NCBI RefSeq assembly: GCF_024362695.1
Contig: NC_065422.1
Location: forward strand, 4,091,534-4,155,533
Length of the DNA: 64,000 nt
Direction of reading: 5' to 3'
DNA from: Pectinophora gossypiella
Taxonomy: Eukaryota > Arthropoda > Insecta > Lepidoptera > Gelechiidae
Positions within the stretch are counted from its first letter, which is position 1; each line of letters starts with the position of its first letter. Of the stretch, positions 50,738 to 60,540 are shown piece after piece. The position numbers and the translations under genes were made by a program. The notes under the pieces were generated by a model. It saw nothing but the letters and a program-made list of their open reading frames with translations. It was not told the origin of the DNA and did no database searches.

Positions 50738-51439
50738 TCATGGTATAAGAAAACCAGGTATGCTCAAAAGTGACAGCTAACATTTCAAGGTTAGCCCAGC
50801 TGACGTCATCCAGTCATCGCCATGCGTTGCAATTTCGTTTTTTTTAATATAATTATGATATTTATACCACGACCAATGTTTTTATATATATTTGCAAGGA
50901 AATTTTTAACTTTTAGTAGAAGATTTACTAACAGTTTCAATGATTTTTATATGTGTGACAAGGAATAGTAATTAAATACATTAGTCAATGGCCCCGATTC
51001 CTGCAGACACCGCCTAATTTTATTTTAAGTTATATCCGTCATTTTCATATCCGTCGAAAAGGAAAGGGACGGATGATTCACAGCTCTTAATTTTAGGAAG
51101 AATGAGTAAATGAACGTGTCAGGTTATTGACTGATGTAAAATTTTTAGACGGTTGGTTTCGATTTGTGCTTAAAATTGACGTGTGTTCCATAAATTTTAT
51201 GCTTGTCGATTACCCGTCCCTTTCCTTTTCGGCGGATAAGAAAATGACAGATATAACTTAAAATAAAATTAGATGGTATTTACAGGAATTAGCACCATTA
51301 TATCACTTAATTTACAATAATTCAATTTACGTCCTTGGAATGTTGGAGATACCATTGAATGGTAACACTAACGTCATTAATGGGCTAGCAATGGCGGCTT
51401 GTCATAGGATTGAGCATACCTGGTTTTCTTATACCATGA
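50738..51439. mobile_element. TIR-7 element with 30-bp perfect TIRs
   Basis: TCATGGTATAAGAAAACCAG then GTATGCTCAA at the left; the exact inverse ends at 51439. A TIR-4 copy (50991-51298) sits inside, so the original element was about 390 bp. Non-coding. Confidence 0.85.
50991..51298. mobile_element. TIR-4 inside TIR-7
   Basis: TGGCCCCGATTCCTGCAGAC to CAGGAATTAGCACCA, with an internal deletion of the CCCGGGCGAATT part relative to the copy starting at 1302. Confidence 0.8.
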
Positions 51440-52595
51440 TACACAATATAATATATACTTACTTACGTACACTATGCTGACATTTCCTTAGCTAAACATT
51501 TCCGTGTTACAAAAGCTATTCATATAAACTTGAATGCGCATTTTACATTTTATTGTATGTATTTTTGTTTAAATTTATCCAAAGGATGGATGCAGATGCC
51601 ATTTTGAAAAATGTCCACCCGACGCATGCGGACTTGTCGTATAAATTAACAGGCTTTTGTCACAAGCAGTCATGTGCCGTTCCAGGGAACGTTCCCACTT
51701 CGAGAACATTTCTGGCAGTTAAAACGCGCAAAACTTATGTAAAAAGAGTTTTATTACCAAACTTTTAGGCAGATAAGACCAGAGTACAAGAAAGATCAAT
51801 TTAAAAAAGAAAAGCAGCCAGTGTCCTTACTATTAAAGAGTTTTTTCAACGGGAATATTCGCACTTTGGGAACATTCCAGGCCCATCACTGGTCACAAGG
51901 TATTCAACCTCGCATGAGAAAAGTTTTAATGAGAATTTATTTAAAAGCATTTAAAAGGATTGTTTTTTAAGAATTTTGTTTTTTGAACGAACAATGATTC
52001 ATTTAAGTAAGTTTTTTAAAGATTGATTTTCATTTATCTTTCTTGGGAATATTGTGTGTGATATATTTCGATCGAATTTAATGTACTTATGAAATAATCT
52101 AATATTATGGTAAAATAATAGTTTAAGTAGATAGACATCCCTATGTCGCTAAAAACGGGGATATTAACATCAAAAGTTCATAAATCATCTAGGTAACTGA
52201 ATCTCGCTTAAAAACAGGTGATATTCTTGTGAAACGCTTAATAAGTTTATAAAAAAAAACTATAATAATATTTTAAAAGTAGAAATGGAAATATCTAAGT
52301 GAAATCTTTAAGTTTTACGATCAAAATACTACTTTACTTCCAAGTAAACATTTATTAAGTAGTAATTTCCATAATAATAACTAATAAAAATAATATTATT
52401 CTATCATTTAATTCACTTAGAATACAAGGATGTCATAAAAATCAGTTTTTATTTTAGATCGTAAAAGACAGTACAAACGCATTAAATAGGGAAATTTTAT
52501 AGATAATTAGAATCTGGTGGTCGTTTTTTGAACACTACATCCTAGGATATCTAGGTAGATTTAAAGACTATTTTAAAATTACCAACCGCTTGACA
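51440..52595. other. No supported feature
   Basis: A 71-codon plus-strand frame at 51553-51768 shows no domain. GGGAACGTTCCCACTTCGAG and GGAATATTCGCACTTTGGGA are loosely similar phrases at 51687 and 51851. The remainder is very AT-rich. Confidence 0.4.
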
Positions 52596-52826
52596 TGCCC
52601 TTAGTGGAGCAGCGTGGTGATGTACAGTCATGAGCAATATAATGTACCCACTTTAGGACTCCGTCGCACTGACATATTTGACATTTAGTGAGACTTACAG
52701 TTCAATTTGTCAAAAAAGTTAATGTGACATGGTACCAAAGTGTATACATATTAATGCTCGTGACCGTATGCTCCATACCCCCTCCGGTTGATTGAGGAGA
52801 GGCCTGTGCCCAGCAGTGGGACGGAT
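52596..52826 (+). mobile_element. SINE-B tail split by TIR-8
   Basis: AGTGGAGCAGCGTGGTGATG and then ATGCTCCATACCCCCTCCGG, GAGAGGCCTGTGCCCAGCAG, TGGGACGGATAATAATAA. The MITE at 52626-52766 interrupts the sequence that is continuous at 25600-25680. Confidence 0.8.
52626..52766. mobile_element. TIR-8 MITE, 141 bp, TA target
   Basis: Left CAGTCATGAGCA and right TGCTCGTGACCG are imperfect inverses. Inner arms CCCACTTTAGGACTCCGTCG and the inverse around GACATGGTACCAAAGTG. TA at 52624-52625 and 52767-52768. CAGT termini with a TA target fit a Tc1/mariner-derived MITE. Confidence 0.8.
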
Positions 52827-52836
52827 AATAATAAAT

Positions 52837-53511
52837 AGGGTAGTTTCCAACTAATCAATTCAGTTACTTTTTACTAAACGTCAAAACACGCAATTTCTAT
52901 GGAATCTGTATGAAAAAGCACATTGTGACGTCATAGAAAAAGGTAATAAAATGTCGGACGATTCATAAATAAGTTAAGTAAAAAAAGCTACCTATTATGA
53001 ACCATCATTGACCCACGGTGTCTGTCCGTGAAAGCACTAAAATATCCTAAAATAAAGTCCAAGTCATGACAATATTGGCCCCGATTCCTGCAGACACCTC
53101 CTAATTTTACTTTAAGTTATGCCTGTTATTTTCTTATCCGCCGAAAAGGAGAGGGACGGAAGATTGACAGCTCTTAATTTTAGAAAGAATGAGTAAATGA
53201 ATGAATAACCTGGGCGAATTAAAAAGATATCTCGCAGGTATGCAAACCGTTTGACGTGTGCGCTCAACATAATTCTGTCGGGTGTCGGTTGTTTTAGATT
53301 TGTGCTTAAAATTGACGTGTGTTCCATAAATGTTATACTTGTCGATTACCCGTCCCTTACCTTTTAGGCGGATAAAAAAATGACAGATATAACTTAAAAT
53401 AAAATTAGATGGTGTTTACAGGAATTAGCACCAATATTTTTCGTTTGTTTTGGAATTGTCTTTATTTATTTAGTAATCAGAATTTCATAATTTATGTTTG
53501 ACCCAGTCAAA
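52837..53511 (-). mobile_element. TIR-3 split by Rep-L/TIR-4
   Basis: Left 52837-52987 (AGGGTAGTTTCCAACTAATC, CATAAATAAGTTAAGT) and right 53435-53511 (TTTATTTAGTAATCAGAATT, ATGTTTGACCCAGTCAAATG) make one minus-orientation TIR-3. The insert begins near TACCTATTATGAACC. Confidence 0.75.
52988..53434. mobile_element. Rep-L plus TIR-4 inside TIR-3
   Basis: Rep-L part GACCCACGGTGTCTGTCCGT, then TIR-4 from TGGCCCCGATTCCTGCAGAC (53064) to GGAATTAGCACCA. ATAT flanks the TIR-4 on both sides. The left flank is identical in order to 50262-50349. Confidence 0.75.
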
Positions 53512-53574
53512 TGCCCTATGATAGGTGTCGTGTTATTAGGGTTCAGCGTAGCCAAGAAAAGACCCTTATATTAC

Positions 53575-53960
53575 ATACATACATAAACTCACGCCTATTT
53601 CTCACCGGAGTAAGCAGAGACTATGGAATCCCATTTGCTTCGATCCTGACATACTTCTCTTGCTTCCTCCACATTCATCAATCGTTTCATACACGCACGC
53701 AGGTCAGAGTAGGTTGTACTGAACCTTTTCTAAGGACATCTCCAGTTTGGTCAATGTATGTCCTTCTAGGTCTTCCTCTGCCAGCCCTACCACCAACCTT
53801 CGCTTTATATACTGCTTTCGTAAACCTATTATCCTTTATTCGCTCTAAGTGTCCAAACCAACTCAACATTCCTTTCTCAATCTTAGTCACTATATCATCT
53901 TTTACACCACATCTCTCTCTTATCACACTGTGTCTCACTCTATCACTCAATTTTAAACGT
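53575..53960 (-). pseudogene. LINE-1 (RTE-like) C-terminus, frameshifted
   Basis: The longest LINE coding remnant in the window. From about 53950 the minus strand reads SDRVRHSVIRERCGVKDDIV, a KIEKGMLSWFGHLERIKDNR segment, then GRAGRGRPRRTYIDQ and DVLRKG. These are the W-F-G-H and GRGRPRR features of RTE/CFDP2-like reverse transcriptases. A small deletion near 53719-53725 shifts the frame, so the ORF ends early in CVRV. In the other frame the normal C-terminus continues (MKRLMNVEEAREV, KWDSIVSAYSGEK) to TAG near 53602. The tail is GCGTGAGTTTATGTATGTATG. Dead copy, about 110 codons of an original protein of several hundred to over a thousand. Confidence 0.85.
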
Positions 53961-54460
53961 TACTTATAAAAAAATATCACAACCCGACTGCCGCGAAAGG
54001 CATGTTACTATAAAACTAAAAATAGGTATCTCTTTGGTACCTTAAAGTCTTCTTAAAGTGCATCTTACCTTAATAGTCGACTATGAATACGCATAACTGT
54101 CCTACGAACAAATAAAATGAGTTTTTTATACCGCTCTCTGTCGGCAACATTCGTGTTTTTATTTTTTATCTGTGGACTCCTATTCTTGAACGACGTCTGT
54201 GGCCTATGTAAGCCGTAGAATTTGGTTTGGAGTACGGTGGACCAAATCTGTTGATATTTTTTTTTAGATTTTTATGAGACACCTAATCTAATCAAGCGTA
54301 TAAGATCCCACTGCTGGGCATGCTGGGATATGTTATTATGCGCGATGTTGGTACTCGTTTCGCTTTGTGTTTACGTCTACCGGATTAGAAATTATTTAAA
54401 CGCGCGGTAGTTACCTACCGTACCGCGAAGACTGCTAAATAACATTTAAACATTGTTTTA
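53961..54460. other. Mostly unassigned
   Basis: 54284-54330 contains AATCTAATCAAGCGTATAAG and ATCCCACTGCTGGGC, probably a minus-strand LINE-2 tail. No gene seen. Confidence 0.4.
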
Positions 54461-54540
54461 AGTTTACGAGGTTATTATCATAATTAAAGCACATAATTTA
54501 AGCATTTAAACGCGGTAAGAACCCGTTATTATGTGCTTTA
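54461..54540. mobile_element. TIR-5 minimal foldback
   Basis: AGTTTACGAGGTTATTATCA, AATTAAAGCACATAATTTAA and CGCGGTAAGAACCCGTTATT, ATGTGCTTTA. Little remains but the termini. Confidence 0.65.
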
Positions 54541-55339
54541 CTTATAATAAAATTTAAGTTATAAAAGTTTCAGATAGAATACTAATAAATTGAATTTTGA
54601 TATTATATATTAGAATCATATTTCATTAGCACATTTATGATTGAATAAATGTATGACTATATACCAAGTAACTTCACTAAAAAACCAAATCCAAAAATAA
54701 ACGCGGGATTGTTAATAAGCAAAAATAATTATAAAAGAATGAAATTTGTCACATAATCCAAAACAGAAACGCAGGATTATTTTTGTGCCTTATTTTACGG
54801 GACCTTTTATGGAATTTACTAACGCTGGATTCTTATTAACCGGCTTCAAGAAAGAAGGTTATTTTTTTTTTAATTTAAGTTACACCAAATCCCATCGTCG
54901 GTATCCTTATCATCTACAGTCCTAGAAGTACCATGTTCGAGTTTTACGGGTTTCGCTTCTACATTCAAGTGGTCAAACGTAAATCGTGTGATAATCTACT
55001 GTTGAAGATTACGTAACAAGCATTACGTAGATAATTTCCATCTTAAAGTTTATCGAAAGCGTTTCAGTAATTTTAAATGAACGTTAATTTCTGGTGCGCT
55101 TTAAAGCTCGTAGCTACGATTTAGTTTTGACAGAAGTAATCGGTGCGTGAGAAATTATGTTGATGAAGAAAAACTTACACAAACTCACGCCATTGGTCAC
55201 TAAAGGACTGAGCAGAGCCTCAAGTGATCAGAAGGTGCTAGCAGCTACATTTGACATGAAGACCCTAGCCCTAGGCGATGGCTATGCTCTCCTAGTTAAA
55301 GTGTGTTTTATGCCGGTTGCTGGAATAGATTTCTACCAG
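54541..55339. other. No supported feature
   Basis: A plus-strand frame at 55157 overlaps sequence weakly like Rep-D (AACTCACGCCATTGGTCACT). No domain seen. Confidence 0.4.
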
Positions 55340-55530
55340 AAATTTGCTAATTTTTCTATGTATAATCTATATTTTTGCGCACTACACTTCAGTGTACATT
55401 TTATTCTCTATCCAAGGACGTCTGAAAGAGATCACTTACAGAGATAAGGTCGCCTATGCTCATTTTTAGTTTTCAGTGTTTCGTGTTTTGTTTTTGTGTG
55501 CGATAAAGTGTTTATTCATTCATTCATTCA
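55340..55530 (+). mobile_element. LINE 3' tail with CATT run
   Basis: GTCTGAAAGAGATCACTTAC, AGAGATAAGGTCGCCTATGC, GTGTGCGATAAAGTG then TTCATTCATTCATTCAT. Similar to LINE-5 tails (AATAAGGCCGCC) in plus orientation. Confidence 0.6.
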
Positions 55531-55827
55531 TCGATTGATTGATACTGGTAACAATCCTTCGAAAACTGATAGGTGCTATGCAGTTACCTATAATGAAATC
55601 TTAAAAAGAATTGTACTCTTTTTATTGTTAATTTAAATGTCAATTATCATCTTCACAGCAGACAAACTTCACACCTGCGCGAGAAATAATTTTCCACTCT
55701 TTTTTAAGCTGCGAAATTAATATCAGTCACAAGTTTGATTGACTTTTCATTCCTTCGCAATCTTTCTCAATAACGCAATAATAATTACTAAAACCTTAAT
55801 ACTGTTGAACAATTAACGTCTATCAAA
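55531..55827. other. Upstream of possible exon
   Basis: AT-rich. A TCAGT arthropod-initiator-like pentamer is at 55723-55727, but no TATA box or DPE is convincingly placed. Confidence 0.3.
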
Positions 55828-55931
55828 ATGGCCGCCTCGGGCGGTTTCGGGCGCGCTCGGTCGTTGTCGGGTGTTCTCGTAATTGCTCTGCGCAGACGCA
55901 GCCCCGAGCGACTCCTACTGTCGCTACTGCG
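55828..55931 (+). CDS. Possible first coding exon, CpG-rich
   Basis: The start ATG (55828) sits in ATCAAAATGG, a good insect initiation context. The frame reads MAASGGFGRARSLSGVLVI and continues ALRRRSPERLLLSLLR without interruption, reaching a GTAAAA donor-like site at 55932 (CTGCG|GTAAAA). Read through the donor, it would stop immediately at 55933-55935. About 16 CpG fall in 105 bp, far above the surrounding DNA, which is AT-rich. No partner repeat exists in the window and I recognise no domain. It could be the 5' exon of a host gene with a long first intron, an N-terminal targeting segment, or chance. Confidence 0.3.
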
Positions 55932-55935
55932 GTAA

Positions 55936-56179
55936 AACAATTTGTTTATTGTAAATAGAAAAATGATTTGTAATGCTGTCTCATTATCCTATTAGTTGGT
56001 AGCTGAATAATGTCTCTGTGGGTGGAGTGCTCGACCATTTCTCACAGTGATTATGATTTATTTTTTAAACATTTTAAATGTAAAGCGACTTTGTAGTACT
56101 TATAGAAAATGCTCTGCTAAGGTCTGCGAGATAAATAAGTAGTTGTGAGAAATAGGTAGGTAGGTACTATTAGATAGAA
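55936..56179. other. No recognisable feature
   Basis: AT-rich flank of the possible exon. Confidence 0.5.
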
Positions 56180-56247
56180 CAGAATCGACATAATCTCGAC
56201 TGCTGCTAATGAACGTCACAACACTAGCTTCTGTAGTCTGCCAAATC
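56180..56247 (+). repeat. Unclassified repeat pair member
   Basis: CGACATAATCTCGACTGCTG, CTAATGAACGTCACAACACT: partner of 47230-47325. The PIF-like MITE at 56251 begins at its edge. Confidence 0.5.
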
Positions 56248-56250
56248 TAA

Positions 56251-56434
56251 GGCCGGGTTTCCACTGACGCAGAGATAGGCGGAGAAGAGCGAAGATGTGC
56301 GGATTTGACCAATCACAGCGTTCAAAAGAGTGAAAAACGAAGACGCTCTGTCAGTCTCTCCCTCACGGTAATTGGTCGATTCCTGCATATCTCCGCTCAT
56401 CTCCGCACAACTCCGCGTCAATGGAAACGCAGCC
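56251..56434. mobile_element. PIF/Harbinger-like MITE, 184 bp
   Basis: GGCCGGGTTTCCACTGACGC at the left and the inverse of GGCTGCGTTTCCATTGACGC at the right, flanked by TAA at 56248-56250 and 56435-56437. A 3-bp TAA target and GGC-type termini match PIF/Harbinger MITEs. Confidence 0.8.
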
Positions 56435-56461
56435 TAACTCGTACCGCGCATTGCAACTATG

Positions 56462-57179
56462 AGGGACTTTCCAGGCTACGTTCCCCAAAAGCAATATAGA
56501 TGGCGCTCTTCAGGTTTAACGTGATAATTACCTATATTGTCATTGATCGGGGTATATGGGTCGTTCTTCTTTTTTATCGACAATAAAAAGTCATTTTCTC
56601 GTTATATCGGATTTAACATCTTTCATTATAACGGCAATAAATATTTAAAAAAACGTCATATAGAGATGCGTCTGTAGAGGAGTATTTAGTGTTTCTCTTT
56701 ATCTTGATAATATACTGTTCCTTGCAGGCGCATTGCAAAATATATTGTGACAGAGTGGCCCTTTTCATCGGAGACAGCATTTCGATTTACCACTCTGTCA
56801 CAGAATTTTGTGAAAAACAACCAAGCTACGTTAATCACTAATCGAGAAACCGATTAGTATTTCGCTAGTATTTTAAGTATAATAAGATAACTATATTTTT
56901 GGACAATGGAAAGATTAAATAAAATTCTAAAACATATAACATAGCAGAGCGAAGGACAGATCATTGTCGATAAAAAAGAAGAACGACCCATATAAAAATA
57001 ATTGTTGCTTGATATTTGGATCACGTTATGTCTAGAATTTTGTGCCCGGGTATAAATGATGACTCTTGTTAAGTCATAATTTATACCCAAAAACAAGAAT
57101 AAAAGACGCATACGTACTCGAATGTATTTTTACAGCGCTATCTACATTGTTTTTGGGGAACGTAGCTTGGAAAGTCCCT
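56462..57179. mobile_element. TIR-6 element, about 720 bp, nested arms
   Basis: Left AGGGACTTTCCAGGCTACGT and right ACGTAGCTTGGAAAGTCCCT are inverse, continuing through CCCCAAAAGCAATATAGATG. A second inverted pair, GGTCGTTCTTCTTTTTTATC (56557) and GATAAAAAAGAAGAACGACC (56970), lies inside. No coding capacity. Confidence 0.8.
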
Positions 57180-57185
57180 TATCAT

Positions 57186-57331
57186 AATAGTATTTTATGC
57201 AACAGTTGTATAAGAAGGGTCAAAAAATGCGAGTGGCGTGAGTAGCGATGTGAGCCTTGGCGAACATCGCAATAAGAGACGCCACGAGCATTTTTTGACC
57301 TAGTTATACAACGTTGCATACAATACTTTTT
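57186..57331. mobile_element. 146-bp foldback, GTCAAAAAATG arms
   Basis: AATAGTATTTTATGCAACAG, GTCAAAAAATGCGAGTGGCG and their inverses CGCCACGAGCATTTTTTGAC, GTTGCATACAATACTTTTT. Arms about 55 bp. It starts 6 bp after TIR-6. Confidence 0.8.
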
Positions 57332-57782
57332 CTACGACGACGTAATTTTAAATGAAACAAAAATTATACAAAGAAAAATTTTATTTATAAAAATGAAGAT
57401 GTAAATTTTGAATGGTATTGTGTGATATGGTAATATTGGGTACATTGGTAGGTTTTACTGCAGTGTTGATATGCAGATCGGTATTTTGTCCAATTTATTT
57501 TCCAACGCGCGGGAAAATGGCGGCAAATGTATACTTTTTTTTATAGTATATCTATGGCACCAAACAAAGTAAAGGTGCCAGTTTCCAGGTCAAAAAAAAA
57601 AACAACAACAATGCTTTTTTGGCGACATTATAGTACAGTTACACTTTGTAAACAATGCTTTTATAGGCCATAGAGCGTACACTTTTTCAAAGAGTTTAAT
57701 TATGTATGTACTTATATTAGACTTTTTGGTTATTTAAATGCCAGATTAAAGTAGAGGAGTAGAAAAAAATAATAATGCTATA
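57332..57782. other. No recognisable feature
   Basis: AT-rich with A-runs; includes CCAACGCGCGGGAAAATGGC at about 57501. No gene. Confidence 0.5.
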
Positions 57783-57794
57783 GTGTAAAGATTA

Positions 57795-58141
57795 AACTAA
57801 CTAACTAAACTGCCTATTATACGTCCCACTGCTGGGCACAGGCCTCCCCTCAATCAACCGGAGGGGGTATGGAGCATACTCCACCACGCTGCTCCACTGC
57901 GGGTTAGTGGAGGTGTTTTTACGGCTAATAGCCGGGACCAACGGCTTAACGTGCCCTCCGAAGCACGGAATCATCTTACTTTTTCGGACAATCAGGTGAT
58001 TCAAGCCTGAAAAGTCCTTACCAAACAAAGGACAGTCTCACAAAGTGATTTCGACAATGTCCCCATCGGGAATCGAACCCGGACCTCCAGATCTTGAGCC
58101 TAACGCTCTAACCACTAGACCACGGAGGCTGTTGTCGGAGG
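57795..58141 (-). mobile_element. SINE-B, full length, 12-bp TSD
   Basis: GTGTAAAGATTA at 57783-57794 and 58142-58153. Minus strand: AGCCTCCGTGGTCTAGTGG (A box), B box GGTTCGATTCC, core, tail GCCTGTGCCCAGCAGTGGG, and a 3' AGTT run. It gives the full family length of about 345 bp. Confidence 0.92.
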
Positions 58142-58171
58142 GTGTAAAGATTATTTTAATTTATTTATTTT

Positions 58172-58382
58172 GTAGCGCCACTGTTGTACACCGGCTTGAT
58201 CCTAAAACGGGTAGCGTCAGTTCGAACCCCGGTACGGGCTTGCACCAAGCAATGCACCAATACGGCTCACCACCTATCACGTTGGTCTGACAGAAAGCTC
58301 GATGAAGTGTGGGTACTTAGTTCAACTTGCGATGAACCTCTGACTACTGTTGGGATGTAGTCATGAGCTTATGTTATGTTAT
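58172..58382 (+). mobile_element. SINE-G, most complete copy
   Basis: TGTTGTACACCGGCTTGATC (A-box position), AGTTCGAACCCCGG (B box), CTTGCACCAAGCAATGCACC, CACGTTGGTCTGACAGAAAG, GATGAAGTGTGGGTACTTAG, TGTTGGGATGTAGTCATGAG. Confidence 0.75.
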
Positions 58383-58400
58383 ATGTTTTAAATTTTTTTA

Positions 58401-58715
58401 AGTTTACGCGGTTATTATCATAATTAAAACACAAAACGGGTTCTTATCGCGTTTAAAGCGGCGATATGAGACTCCCGATATTTCGACACTGTTGCAAGTG
58501 CCATAATCACGGGATGACTGATGAGATTGAAGTGGAGTAGGTAGATCCATAATTTAATACGGGCAGCCATATCTGTCTACCCTCTTTCTTTGCCGCTTGT
58601 TTATGTATTTGATATCGGAGTGCAACTGAATGACACTTGCAACAGTGTCGAAATATCGGGAGTCTTTATTCCTGCTTTAAACGCGGTAAGAACCCGTTAT
58701 TATGTGTTTTAGTTA
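58401..58715. mobile_element. TIR-5, longest copy
   Basis: AGTTTACGCGGTTATTATCA, AATTAAAACACAAAACGGGT, GACTCCCGATATTTCGACAC, GTTGCAAGTG; the right arm repeats this inverted (CACTTGCAACAGTGTCGAAA ... AACCCGTTATTATGTGTTTT). The unique centre is about 130 bp with no ORF. The copies at 11081 and 54461 are deletion forms. Confidence 0.8.
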
Positions 58716-59304
58716 TATGTTATGTTATGCTGTCCATCCCATTTTGAATTACGGGCGTGACTTTATATATGTAAAGTATACCAACTAGTTGTGACAATAA
58801 GCAATTTTCTTCAAACTGGGTAGTCTCCCTCGGTGGGCAGTTGCTAATTTATTCATAGATGCTCCATGTATAGCGCGGACCGCAGGCAGTGTCAACCAGT
58901 AGAAGCGCCATGATGTCCTATTTCATGAGAATTGTGGCGTTGACAGCGACTTTTCGAACGGCAACCCTCGCTACGGCGAGTCTCGCTACGGCGAGTGGCC
59001 TTTTTCCCTCTACGTCGAGCGAGTTTTGATGTTACAGTACAGTTATGGTAAAAAAATCCATTCCCTTGTTACAAATGATATTACCTCAAAAAATATAGAC
59101 ATCAAATATCATACATTCATCATAAATATTTAAAAGTAAATTGAGAATAATTAAGAAATGAATTGTAAAGTGGCATTCACTCACATGAATATCGCTCAGC
59201 TGAAAATTGTTTTCTTATACTCTTCCGTTCGTTGTTTTTATATAAGTAGTAGTGTTAGACGTATTATTTTTATTTATGATTTGGTTTAAATAGACAAATT
59301 ATTA
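58716..59304. other. Mostly unassigned
   Basis: At 58967-58996, CTCGCTACGGCGAG occurs twice in tandem with one base between; each unit can fold on itself. No gene seen. Confidence 0.4.
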
Positions 59305-59385
59305 TTATTATTAATAGCCCTCAATGTCCCACTGCAGGGCAAAGGCCTTCCCTTCTTCCACTCCTCCCTGTTCCCAGCTTGCTCG
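59305..59385 (-). mobile_element. LINE-2/3 type 3' end
   Basis: Plus-strand ATTATTATTATTAATAGCCC, TCAATGTCCCACTGCAGGGC, AAAGGCCTTCCCTTCTTCC: inverted C-terminus and tail of the LINE-2/LINE-3 type. Confidence 0.6.
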
Positions 59386-59806
59386 CAAATAGACAAACAC
59401 TTACAATTAATTTTCCCCTTATTATTTTCCTAGTTACTTACCTTTTAAGTATCAATCAAGTCACTCCAGTAATCCTATCGGGTTGGACAGACATGTCTTC
59501 CATGGGTACGACGCATGGGGAAACGCAAAGCGACAAGTAGTCAACCAATCACCGATATAAATAGATAGTTCCTAATTTTGGAAAAAGACATTACTTCCGA
59601 CTTGCTTGAGCGCGCTGAACCCCGGCGAGCGCCCACCAGTGTAGATGTAATGGGATCTTACACCTAGCAAATAAAAGACTCCATTCGTGTAGTGAAACGA
59701 ATTTTCTCTATTCCCATTGTGCGAGTGAGACAGGCCATCAGCTGACTCTCGAACTGTCTTCCTTGGTCTGTCGTTATCTTCGCGGGACAGCCAAATCGTG
59801 ATATCC
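59386..59806. other. No supported feature
   Basis: A 100-codon minus-strand frame from 59874 overlaps SINE-G and is not protein-like. No other repeat partner. Confidence 0.4.
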
Positions 59807-59950
59807 AGGGTTCGAACCCCGGTACCGGACTTGCACCATTGACTTATTAACTTATCTGCAGTTTTCACTAACACAGTTGGCTCGACCGTTAAAGACGGCG
59901 ATACGACTCATCACCATTCGAATGCTCGTGGGTACATAGTTCATCTTGTG
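59807..59950 (+). mobile_element. SINE-G copy
   Basis: AGGGTTCGAACCCCGGTACC (B box), GACTTGCACCATTGACTTAT, CAGTTTTCACTAACACAGTT, GTGGGTACATAGTTCATCTT. Confidence 0.75.
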
Positions 59951-60289
59951 ATACTATCCATCTTACAATTTAGCCCAAATCATTGTCCTCTTCCTGTGCT
60001 TTTCGCAACTCAGCACTACTCCATTCCTGCCTTCCACAAGGCCCACAATCTTCAGAACATGGTCGTCTGGACTAGGCAGCATTTCCATGAAGTAAGTAAG
60101 TGAAATGTTTATTTTTACAATTTAATATTGGTACAATGAAAACCCCACAAAACCAATTCCTCGGTTTGTCTGTGAGAGTCGAGTTCGCTTAAAGTTATTA
60201 TGTTTTAAAATACTTACAGTTAACTTTCTACTAACGTTTAAATAAAGATTTACTGAAATTATTTATATTGCACTCCTGACGTATGTCGA
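59951..60289. other. No recognisable feature
   Basis: Includes a CCACAAAACCAATTCCTCGG stretch; nothing assignable. Confidence 0.4.
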
Positions 60290-60385
60290 CCGGCAGCAAT
60301 GTGACTTCTCATTACGATGTTCATAGATGTACCTCTGACTACCACATTGGGATATAGTCGTGGGCTTGTGTCATGCTATATGGAA
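60290..60385 (+). mobile_element. SINE-G tail
   Basis: GATGTACCTCTGACTACCAC, ATTGGGATATAGTCGTGGGC. Confidence 0.65.
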
Positions 60386-60540
60386 CTGAGTGCCGAGTCA
60401 TCGTCTTCCTGGAGACAACCGGCCCGAGTGTGGTGTTACGCCACAGACTATGGCTCACCTGACGTCCTGCCCAGCGTGCCCTGACGCCTCTACGCGGGAG
60501 GAGCTTATGACTGCTGCCTTTATGACAAAATACTGGATTA

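Noticed and set aside
50262..53300. Direct repeats as LTRs of a retrotransposon
   Set aside because: The repeated block is Rep-L plus TIR-4, with inverted ends and no TG...CA termini, primer-binding site or gag-pol sequence between the copies.
53511..53969. 152-codon open frame on the plus strand, the longest in the window
   Set aside because: It is antisense to the LINE-1 C-terminal remnant at 53575-53960, whose minus-strand reading has recognisable RTE-like features.
55157..55447. 96-codon plus-strand frame
   Set aside because: It runs into a LINE 3' tail ending in a CATT run and shows no protein-family character.
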